Assembly (NCBI RefSeq): GCF_963678635.1
Contig: NC_087062.1
Span: forward strand, 53,950,473-54,014,472
From: Symsagittifera roscoffensis
Lineage: Eukaryota; Xenacoelomorpha; Acoela; Convolutidae
Length of the DNA stretch: 64,000 nt
Reading direction: 5' to 3'
Made by a program: the position numbers and the translations under genes. This document shows, piece after piece, positions 24,862-35,132 of the stretch. The number at the start of each line of letters is the position of its first letter. Within the stretch, counting starts at the first letter, position 1. A model generated the notes under the pieces. The model was not told the origin of the DNA. It ran no database searches and worked only from the letters and a program-made list of their open reading frames with translations.

Positions 24862-25110
24862 TACACACATACATACATACATACATACATACATACATAC
24901 ATACATACATACATACATACATACATACATACATACATACATACATACATACATACATACATACATACATACATACATACATACATACATACATACATAC
25001 ATACATACATACATACATACATACATACATACATACATACATACATACATACATACATACATACATACATACATACATACATAAATACATACATACATTC
25101 ATACATAGAT
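24862..25110. repeat. (ACAT)n microsatellite, ~250 bp
   Basis: About 55 uninterrupted tetranucleotide units between 24867 and 25081, with imperfect units at both sides. All long ORFs here (repeating HTYI or MYVC) are artefacts of a 4-bp repeat, which stays open in every frame. Confidence 0.98.
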
Positions 25111-27232
25111 ACAAACATACATACACTTACTTACATATTTTCCAGTGGTTATTTTGCTCGAGCATTTGAAAAAAGTTGCTCACATTGAAAAAAATTGCTC
25201 CACGGAACATAGATCTGCTCAATAATTTTCTCAACATTTTGAAAAGCAATCAAAGAAAATTCAACTGCCCAAAAAACACAAAATTGAATGAGGACATCAA
25301 ATTTTTGAATCAAATCGGAGAGGGTGTTAGATTCGAGAAAATTTCTAGGAAGCTCTGCATGATAATGATTGCCGAACCATTTATCTTTTGAGCTTTCAGT
25401 TCCATGGTTTCTCATATTTAGTTCCCAAGTTAATCTTACAGTCAAATGTTAAAGAGTGTTCACGTTTACATTTTTAAAATCAAGAAGTCACAAAGCGACA
25501 TTAATAATATGATTGTTAATGATCATTAACACTGCCTGACATTCACAAATGGGCATATCAGCCCTGCCACATTATGTGATGTGATAATAACTATTCATGA
25601 CAATATGAAGATGAGTTTGAATAGGCATAAAAAAGCAGCATGACATCCACTTCATTCTGGCTAAATTCATGCTTCACGCCAATTAAGATATTGATTGGAG
25701 ACAAAAAGCTGGACTCAAATATTACAGAAATACGGAAGTGCAGCTTTGTTGATGAGTGCCTTGCGCCGCTTGATTCAGCAATTAAATTAGAGGCCTAACC
25801 AATCAGCAAAAATGACAAAACAAAAGTTGAATTGAATAGGGCAAAGAGCGAAAAAAAAAAGAAAGTGAATCGAAGATACGACTTTGAAAGCTTCTCAAGT
25901 TTTTAAAGCTATTGATCCTACTTAATTGCTGCTCTAAACCAAAACTGATATTTTAAAAAGGTTTTGGGAATGTTTTGAATCAGGCAAGTCGAAGTTTGGT
26001 TTAGCTTTTATTTACCGGCCAGCCCAAACTTAAGATTTTCAAGCTTTTTGCGATGAAAATTTCTACGTGGACATCTTATTGACTGGAGAAAGAAAATTGT
26101 TCTACTCAGCTTTTCTTGAAGCAAAAACTTTTCGCCTTTCTAGCTGGGAACCCATTTGAAAAACAAAACTTTGAGTTCTTGTCTAGACTCTTTTTTTTAA
26201 ACAAAAATAAAAGATTTTGCCACCAAAATATTTCAAAAAAATAACAACTGATTGTTCTCCTATACTGTTGTTTTCCTTAATTTCCCAAAATTCTACTTGT
26301 AAACATAGCTTACAGAAAATTGAATTTTGAGCAAAACGACAAAAAAAAAAGCAACGTTTCAAAGATAAGTAAGTAATGTGCTAGATTTCAATCGAAAACT
26401 ATTTGCAACTGAATGGCATTCATGTCCTGATTAGCAGCATATATGAAACATAGGATCATTTTGCAGCACTGAATTATAGAAAATCGTCAAAGAACCAAAG
26501 AACAATAATGGATGACAAATGAAAATCAAAAAGCAATGTGCAAACGTGATACTATCCATATAACAATAGTTAAGTCTCGAGGTGATGCCGATTTAATTGA
26601 AAGCTTCAAAAAACAGCAAAATAAAACGTTAGCTTGATACGGTGCACAGTGCATGCTTTTTACTATAGAAGAAATAATTATTTGCTGAAAAACTAGCATT
26701 TCTTCTCCATTTGTTTATTCAAGTTTTTTGGGAAATTCTCTGTAACACCCTTCACGCAAAAAAGTTTATTGACAATTCAGAAATTAAAATAAGCAATCAT
26801 AGTCTGAAAAGTTTTTCTTTCACCTCAGTTGAGAAAACAGTAGCATAAGTTTTCATTGCCAATAAAGTAATCTGTTCAACTTCGGTGCCTTTTTGTTTTT
26901 TTTTTCAAGAAATTACATCTTGATGAAGGTTCAAATTTTATGAAAGAATAACAAATAGGTAACGCACCTTGCAAATATGGAAATTATGATGAAACTTTAC
27001 AGCTTTTATCACCAGCTATACTAAAAAAACTTGCTTGAAACTTCAAGGATTGCTTTGATACTTTCCCTGATCCACTAAAAATAACAAATATAGTACCGTT
27101 CTTCAAATAAAGGTACCGTCGAATGGTTTTGGTTTTAATTGGACTTTTTGTGGAGCTCAATTTCTGTAGTTTTAGGAATTCGCAAAAAAAACACTTAATT
27201 GTTGATACTGTTGCCGAGCTATTTGAAACAAT
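25111..27232. other. Gene-free stretch
   Basis: AT-rich, no gene recognised. The overlapping ORFs at 25149-25445 are on both strands and featureless. No repeat match to other parts of the window was noticed. Confidence 0.5.
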
Positions 27233-27774
27233 AAACAAGACCGCTCGTATCAGGGCGAAGCCCTGAATGTTCCGACTGCATTTTAAGGTTTATTGAGCAG
27301 CAGTAATACATAAAAAATAAATGAAATAAAATAAAATGAAATTTTTTTTCTTAAATTTGAAATTTTTTTATGAAAATCATCCCCCCACACGCCATATAAA
27401 GTACAAAAAGATAGATTTCGTTCCTTGTAACAAATCAATTATGGCAAATAAGCTTCGTTCAACCAATTTGGAACGATTTATAAGACGGATTAAATCTCGC
27501 TTACTCGTTAATAGCGCGAATTATATTGCGCGTTAATTGTCCCAAATTGGTCAAAATGGCCAAAATGGCAATCTTTAAACCCTCATAACTTTACGAAAAA
27601 TGATCACAGGTGAAATATCTTTTCAAATTTAAGCTCAGGACAACATTACCTTTTGAATGATATAAAAAAATTTCATCAAAAATGGCTAGTTAAAAAGTCG
27701 AAATTTGTCTGAAGAAAAAAAAACCCACCCCGAGCACAAATATTCCGTTATTTTCGTATCGAGAGTCGGAACAA
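27233..27774 (+). repeat. Repeat R, copy 5 (full length)
   Basis: Runs from AAACAAGACCGCTCG to GTCGGAACAA. The left hairpin CAGGGC-GAA-GCCCTG is perfect. The right hairpin has one mismatch (GAGAGT for GAAAGT). Confidence 0.92.
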
Positions 27775-27785
27775 AAACCAAAAAA

Positions 27786-28560
27786 GTCTGAAAAAAAGAC
27801 TTTTGACACCGTCAATCATAGTATTCTAATAATGAAAAGGTTTCTAATATCAATGACCTGCATTCGTCAATTATAAGCACCACTGTTATTCGTTAAGCAG
27901 ATGATACATACATCCCTGATTTGTACATGAGAAACGGGTTAATTAGAGTTTTATGTTGCCCCAAATAGTGCAAGACATCTGCAGAGTTTCATTGAGCGAA
28001 AGTTAAACCAAAAAATCATTAAATTCCAGCTGATTCGATTCTGAAACACTCCCATCGGCTGCTGCAAATAAACGGCCTTCAACCTTGTTTTAATTTATGT
28101 ATTTAAACACCTGGGTGTATGTATCGACTCCAAACTTAGATTCAAAGAACAATTAGATAATGTAGGCACTCAAGTACCAAAAATGGTGGGCTTGATCTAT
28201 CGATTGTCTAAATTTTTGAACAAAAAAAAATCTTTATATTTTTTGATATATGCAACATACCAAAAATAACAAAGGAGTCTTAGTTTATGAAGAATTTAAT
28301 AAGTCTTACCTCAAAGAAATTAAGAAAATTGATCATAAGATCTAGTGTTATTTGAAGACAAGATGCTGGATCCTTATGATTTATATCTTTACGAGTTACT
28401 AAAAAGTTACTAAAAAATTACTGAAAAGTAACCACACTAATCTTACATTGAATTCCTTACCTCTTTGTGGAACCAAACTTTTCAATCTGCTAGCTCGAAG
28501 TGGAGTGCCAATCAGTCTCATTTAAAAATTAGAATTTGAAATCAACTCGTAGACTGTATT
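27786..28560 (+). pseudogene. Decayed LINE reverse transcriptase fragment
   Basis: Begins 11 bp after repeat R. Recognisable RT motifs in order: KTFDTVNHSILI (palm motif A, about 27793), ADDTYIPDL after a stop in the YADD box (about 27900), then LGVCIDSKLRFKEQL and GLIYRLSKFL (thumb region, 28110-28215). C-terminal text around TLNSLPLCGTKLFN lies near 28450. Stops and frameshifts interrupt it and the 5' half is missing. It is a 5'-truncated CR1/Jockey-type LINE relic. Confidence 0.75.
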
Positions 28561-28669
28561 TCTTAGATCGGTTTGTTAGAAAAGTTTTTTAAACTGCTGT
28601 AGTACTGTAGCTTGCTGGTTTTTGCTTTTTGTTCTCTAATTTAAAACTTCTGGATGACATTTTAATCTA

Positions 28670-30741
28670 ACTATGTCTTTTGGTTCCCTGGATGAAAAAA
28701 ATGTGGCTACACTCCGCCGCGAGAATTCATTCACCATATGTAACAGGATGGATTTTTTTCTCCTGTGCGGGGTCATTCCATTCCGTCAGATCTATGGCAG
28801 CACTTTGTTTAAAATCATTGATTCTATGAATCGTGAATTTGTTGGTCTTACCGAGGTGTTCACAATTTTTTGGATCATCTCTTCAATTTGTTTATTTGAT
28901 CCCAAAAAATTGTCTTTAACTAAAGAGTTCTCGATAAAAGTTTTCCTTTTCCCATAGGATGCATGTTAAAATCTTATATGCAAATTGGGTATTTGCTTTA
29001 GATCAGTTCTTTGATAGGATTTCAAATCTTTTTTCATTTTCTAATGCTCTAATTGTGAGTTTAATGGAGCCAATTCTTACTGCTAGTTGTCGGTGGCCTG
29101 TTTTTCTCTTTGAGATCGAAAAAAAATGATTCTTTGACATATGAGATTTATTTCATATGTCTTGAGTGTCAAAACATTTAGTATTCAATTACGGTAAAAT
29201 TTAACAATGTTATTGCCCTAATAGGTTCTCCTCTTCTTCGCTTGTTTGTTTTCTCTTTTGTAATTCCCTCCACTGAATAAAATTGAGCGATTTTTCAATG
29301 TTCTCCAGACATGTTTTAGATATCACTGTTTTTGCTGCCCCGGATCAAATATAATTTTTAAGCATTTTGATATTCCGTCATACCACTCATTTTTTGTATT
29401 ATTTTCTCCTGCAAAATTGATTTCATTTCCGTACCAACATGGTGATACGGCTACTTGTTCGTTCTCTTGTTTTTCTGGAGTGTTGCTCTCTGCCAAACTG
29501 TTTTGGTAATTTTTCTCTTCTGTGCTCTGTTAATTTTCTTCCGAATTATAATCATGATCTGGCATCTGCTGGTATCTACTTCCATAAGCGTTGTATTGTT
29601 GGTCATTCATTTATCTGCTGTTATTTTGGTTGCTGTTAGGCCATTTTTGACCTCTCCATTTTCATCTCTGCTGTCTAAGTTTTCTGCAGTCTTAGGCAAA
29701 ATATCCTTCTATTCCTCAATTGTAACATTTAAGAGTGTTTCTGTTGATTCTCCCCTTTGAATTTCTACCTCCTCTACTTCTGTTCAACCCTCGAATAAAC
29801 ATGATGTCACCTGCTGTCTACTCACTGGATTCTGTGAATTTTCTCATTGTGTGTTCTAAAGTAGTAGGGTCATTTTGGTCATCTCCAGAACTGTTTTCGG
29901 CGACATTTTCTATACTCATTTTTGTGCTTTCTTCAAGATTGGAACATGTCAATAATGCGACACAGTATATGACATTCGGAATTACCATTCCTAGTTCCTC
30001 CATCTCTTTTCTATATTTCGTCATATTTTTGATGTATTGGTCCTAAGAAATATTTTTTCGTTTTTCACAGGCTCTCCAGTTTTGATAGCTTTAAGAACAG
30101 ATTCACCCAATACAGGTATGAGGTTGTCTACCCCTTCACTATCATATGACAAATCTTTTGGCATCGCTACGATTATTTCATTTGGTTCTGGGTTGTGAAT
30201 ATGTTCATTATGATAGGTGTTGCTTGAATTTCTATATCTATCTGCACGCAGCCTCTCCGCCACTCTATATTCCTCTTCCACCGAATGTGATCAGCTAAGG
30301 AATTGTTTTTCAACAGTGGGACTTGCATGTCCTTCCCTTTGTTTACTCGTTTGCTCTTTGTACACTGATTGGTGAGGCATATTGCGTTTGCGATTCTTTC
30401 AATGTTTCGTTCAGTTGGGCTGAATTTCGCAGCTGGGTTGTCATTTTTTTCCATCTGTATTCTCAAAATTTCAATTTGTGTTTTTTGATTCTGGCTCCCT
30501 GATTCATTTACTACTGCCTGTTCAGTGTCTCCCACTGTTTCATATCTGGTTGAGCGACTTGTAGATACACTAGAGAACACAGGCTTTGATCTCTTGTTGT
30601 TTTGGTTTTCGATCCCCCTGCCGTCATCGCATAAGGCCTCCCGTCAAATAATGATTTTGTTTGTTAATATCTTCCAGTCCGTCGAGTGTATTCTGTTGTC
30701 TAGGGTTTGGTCTTTTGGGTTTATTCTTCTTTGAAGGCATG
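28670..30741 (-). pseudogene. Retroelement ORF1/gag-like pseudogene (minus strand)
   Basis: On the minus strand an apparent start near 30741 (MPSKKNKPKRPNPRQQ) leads into three sequential overlapping open segments (30173-30580, 30021-30281, 29818-30024) that continue each other after frameshifts. They are hydrophilic, rich in N, E, K and Q. Weaker readable text continues to about 28670, including IGSIKLTIRALENEKRFEIL, which resembles the RRM-like part of LINE ORF1 proteins. Multiple stops make it a pseudogene. I cannot decide between LINE ORF1 and LTR-element gag. No RT was found joined to it. Confidence 0.45.
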
Positions 30742-31709
30742 CTTCTGTCCAATCAGTTTTTTTTTCACTGCTTGGTAAATAACTACCTCCTGCTACTATG
30801 ATAGGCCAATTAACTTAACTTAACAGGAACTAATTTAAAACTCTCTGAACTCTTTGATAAAAAACAACTTCTCAGCAACGTATTAATTCAAGCTATGATT
30901 CTCTCAACTCTTTTTCTAGACTTGCGAAAGTAATTCTTTCTTTTTTAGAGGTCAAGGTCAAATATACAAATAACATTCCTCACACAGCAATGCTAGTCAG
31001 TAAGTCGTAAGGAGACTTAAAAAATAATAAAAAAACTCGAGGAAAAAATTAAAATAATTACAAAAAAAAGTCGAAAAACACAACCACCGTTATTCAAAAC
31101 GCTTTTAGAGTTGAATGAGCAGCCCGTAAGCCGACAAAAGTGGTAAAACGACCTTTGAGCTTAATACAAAAAAAAATGGCGCCAAAATTTTTTTCGAACA
31201 ATTAAGTTTTGAAACTTTGAAGTCTTGCAACAAAAACTACCTTTATTTTTCAAAAAAAAATCAGTCTTTGTTTTTGCTTTTGAAGCGACACAACTTGTGG
31301 TAATTAAACCAATAAAACATAAACAGAAACTTCTTAAGAAGTTTAAACAAAAGAGCTCTGCAGAGCTTACTCTACAGGATTTGGAAACATATAAACAGTA
31401 TTTATTCTGAAAAACAGATTTTCTATTAAGACATGCGCAAAATCACCGAATTTTTTTTTCTTAACTAATAGCGTGGCAAAAGGAATGGCGGCAAGCTAAT
31501 TGATCCAGCTGAAATGTTAAAATAGTAAAAGAGTCAAAATGTGCCTTTTCACGAGAAGGTACAGCTGTCAAATTTCGAAAATTTTTGTGTCAAATTTTGT
31601 CAAGAAATAAATAGGACAACTCAAAATGTCTGTGTTAAATTTCAGTGTTATCTGCTTGATACTTTTACTATTTTTAATTTGACTATCTTTTAAGAAAATT
31701 ATTTGTTCA

Positions 31710-31773
31710 TCAGTGTGTGCTGCTTTCCAAAACGTACATGCCCTTGTGCCCTGGGGCTCCGTTGTAGCGATCC
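31710..31773 (-). CDS. Possible terminal exon (low confidence)
   Basis: On the minus strand a pyrimidine-rich acceptor (TTCTCATTCAG) is followed by GATCGCTACAACGGAGCC..., reading DRYNGAPGHKGMYVLESSTH and stop. The patch is much richer in G+C than its surroundings, as seen for the confirmed exons in this window. The alternative frame is also open for a short distance, so frame and identity are uncertain. Confidence 0.3.
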
Positions 31774-32214
31774 TGAATGAGAAAAGAATCAGTTTTATCC
31801 AAGAACCTTGATTAAAATTTGAATGAAACAAGCGGTTTTGATTTGAGTTACAACGTCAAGGAAAAATCTGAATTAAAATATAGCAAGAACTTTTTTAACT
31901 TATCAACTCAGACAATCAGACATCAACATAAAAATTGCGGTGCTCTAGGTTCAAATAACTCCTTATCTGTTTCTGCATGATGATGCATGATAAACTGAAA
32001 ATGAGGACCACCATGTGTGTTCTATATATTTACAGAATCTATTTCAAAAAATTAGATTATTGATGATAAAATATGCATTATCACGTCAACGACCGTTCTT
32101 CTCCTAAATCCCAGGTGGCAGACTCATTGTGCTCAAACAATTTACAAAAAGAAAGGCTAATGCATGGGTCAAATATATGTGACAATAGACTTAAAAGATG
32201 ACCTTCCCGTGGAC

Positions 32215-32303
32215 GTATGATTTGAAATCTGCCAAAATTCATTTTTTTGTACAAAATTGAAGTTTTGTTGCCAAAGGCCCTGTAGGACACTTGAGAAAAT
32301 TTG
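32215..32303 (-). CDS. Possible internal exon (low confidence)
   Basis: On the minus strand, acceptor TTTTTCAG precedes a short open segment including FSQVSYRAFGNK and FGRFQIIRPREG, followed by a weak donor (G|GTCATC). It could be an upstream exon of the candidate at 31710-31773, but phases do not settle the join and no family is recognised. Confidence 0.22.
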
Positions 32304-32448
32304 CCTGAAAAATCATGGTTCTGTCTTGGCATGCTCTCTCTCGTTTGTTTGACGCTTTTTTCTGATAGGGAGTCTCAATTAAGGGGGTGATGAGTGTGAT
32401 TTATGAAAACTTCAACATCGAGTGCTTCTTTTTAGCTGATTTTAAATC

Positions 32449-32983
32449 AAACAAGACTGCTCGTATCAGGGCGAAGCCCTGAATGTTCCGACTGCCTTTT
32501 AAGGTTTATGGAGCAGCAGTAATAACATAAAAATTTAAATGAAATAAAATAAAATAAACTTTTTTTTTCAAATTTGAATTTTTTTATGAAAATCATCACC
32601 CCACACGCCATTTGAAGTACAAATAGATAGATTTCATTCCTTGTAACAAATCAATTATGGCAAATAAGCTTCGTTCAACCAATTTGGAACGATTTCTAAG
32701 ACGGATTAACTCTCCGCTTACGCGTTAATAGCGCGAAATATATCGCACATTAATTGTCCCTAATTGGCCAAAATGGCAATCTTTAAACCACCTTAACTTT
32801 ACGAAAAATGATCACAGGTGAAATATCTTTTCAAATTTGAGCTCAGAACAACAATACCTTTCGAATGATATTTAAAAATTCCGTCAAAAATGGCTAGTTA
32901 AAAAGTCGAAATTTGTCTGAAGAAAAAAAAAACCCACCCCGAGCACAAATATTCCGTTACTTTCGTATCGAAAGTCGGAACAA
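32449..32983 (+). repeat. Repeat R, copy 6 (full length)
   Basis: AACAAGACTGCTCG to GTCGGAACAA with both terminal hairpins perfect. Immediately followed by a second, left-truncated copy. Confidence 0.93.
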
Positions 32984-33422
32984 TAAAATAAATTTTTTTT
33001 TTAATTTTAAATTTTTTTATGGAAACAATCCCCCCACGCCATATAATGTACAAAAAGGTAGATTTCATTCCTTGTAACAAATCAATTATGGCAAATAAGC
33101 TTCGTTCAACCAATTTGGAACGATTTATAAGACGGATTAAATCTCCTCTTATGCGTTAATAGCGCGAATTATATCGCGCGTTAATTGTCCCAAATTGGTC
33201 ATAATGGCCAAAATGACAATCTTTAAACCCTCATAACTTTACGCAAAATGATTACAGGTGAAATATCTTTACAAATTTAAGCTCAGGACAACAATGGCTT
33301 TCTAATGATATTAAAAAATTCTGTCAAAAATGGCTAGTTAAAAAGTCGAAATTTGTCTGAAGAAAAAAAAACCCACCCCGAGCACAAATATTCCGTTACT
33401 TTCGTATCGAAAGTCGGAACAA
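32984..33422 (+). repeat. Repeat R, copy 7 (tandem, left end missing)
   Basis: Abuts copy 6 directly. It starts within the AAATAAA/T-run segment, so it lacks about the first 85 bp with the left hairpin, and ends with the right hairpin and GTCGGAACAA. Confidence 0.92.
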
Positions 33423-35070
33423 TAAGTTTGACATTCAATTTGATTGGTTACAGATTCAGCAAGATTTAACCAATTAATGTAGAGATCACAAACTGCTTTT
33501 TTTCCCAAGGAAAGCAATGTGATTTCTTAAAGCCTTTTTGAAACAGCTCGGGGACTTAGTTTCTGAAGTTGGTTCGTTTTCTCATATTCAAAAGAATATT
33601 GAGAGCAAATCAATGAAATATGTTTAACTTAATTTCGGTTTGCTTTTACCCAGTTAAATTCTTGATGGTGACGCCCAAAACGGAGTGCTTTTTCAGTAAT
33701 GACTAGAACTCTTCCATGAACCAAATAGCGCAAAGCGCCAGAAAGTCACAAAAGCTAGCGCTCAAAATGACGAAATGGCAGGCAAAAGACATATATTTTG
33801 AGTTGTTCTCACACAATTTGCTAGAATGTTTCAGGAGACCAGTTAATTAAAATAGTTATTTTTCTTAGCTTTTAAAATGGGCACTTCTGACAGTTGGGGA
33901 ATAAAGTTAATTCAATATTATAATACTGAAATAATTATTTCAGATGAAAAAATTTCGTAACAATTTAAGGAATTAGGGTGAGGCGCAGACTATGGAGCGA
34001 AATTGAGTATGAATTTCTACGACTATACAATAAGTATTGCTGCTTAAACAGGTGTCATGATACGATAATACAAACAGATGGTCCTTTGGGTTTTACAGAG
34101 TTTGATTTTGTGAGGCGACCACTCTACCCGACTTCTATCTCAATTAAACAACTGTACAACTGTTAGAACACACAATGTACGAAAAAATCTTCAAACTTAC
34201 GAAAGTTTTTTCGCTCCAACTTATATTTTCTATCATTAAAATTCCATGTGTTGGTTGCCCAAAAGAAAAGAAGACGCGTCATCAAGTAAAGATCATCAAA
34301 GCGAAAAAAGGTGATAATATTGCCGTGAATTTTAATTACTACTGTTCCTTTAATGTTTAAGAGCTTCTGTAATGATAATATTTGGTGGAAACAAGGATCA
34401 AAGTTTCACTTTTTCAAGATTTTCAGACTTCAAATTTCTAAGCAATTATCTTGCTACTTCAGTATTTTTAAGATTCACAAAACAGCAGACTATCAAAAGA
34501 CCCTGGCTCTCATTTGAGCGAGGTCTATAATTTTGCTTTTATTTCCTCATTTACATTAAATATCTTGTTTGTTGTGAGAAATTGGGAATTGCAAAAATAA
34601 AAATTTGCTGAAATTCTGGAATATCAATTTGGACCCGCAACGGGGCTATAAAAAGAAATCACGAGTTAAAGATATTAGCCCAACTCAAATAGGTGCGAAG
34701 TTGTGCGACTGACAGACAGAAAAAAAACAAATAATTTAACAACTGCAATCTCGAATTGAACTGTCCCTTGGTAGTTATTTCTGGTTCAAAGTAAATCGAA
34801 ATTCCCTCCAATATTTCCATAATGTCCGAAATCAAATCAACTAAAGTTGTTAAAACTTAAAGGGTAATTTTCACAACTCTCAACAGATCAGTCAATTACG
34901 CTCCCAATTTGGACATCAGAATTACTTTTTACAATACCTAAAAGTGTTTTGAATAAAAATCAATTTAGAAATCAGTCTAAATTGGAATTGAGTTTCTGCT
35001 AAAAAATCTGCTCACCATTTTCTCAGTTTCCCAACTTCAAGTCAGTTGCTCCCCATTGCTAGAACATCAG
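33423..35070. other. Intergenic stretch upstream of the Prospero gene
   Basis: No gene or repeat recognised. The ORFs at 33978-34166 and 34175-34360 have no domain. Likely contains regulatory DNA of the downstream gene, but no specific site is identified. Confidence 0.5.
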
Positions 35071-35080
35071 TATAAAATTA
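35071..35080 (+). promoter_or_regulatory. TATA-like box before the Prospero gene
   Basis: TATAAAATTA lies 62 bp upstream of the ATG at 35133. Spacing would allow a short 5' UTR. This is sequence match only, and the true transcription start could be far upstream. Confidence 0.3.
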
Positions 35081-35132
35081 TCTATCTGAATAAATCTTGA
35101 TCCGAAAATAAAATAAAATCGTTATTTAAAAA

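Larger units (their letters stand above)
30746..32448. other. Mostly gene-free, with two possible minus-strand exons
   Basis: AT-rich. Contains the two low-confidence minus-strand exon candidates listed separately. ORF 31225-31410 has no domain. Confidence 0.45.

Noticed and set aside
24739-25188. Long ORFs of repeating HTYI or MYVC in the microsatellite
   Set aside because: A pure 4-bp repeat keeps every frame open; no gene evidence.
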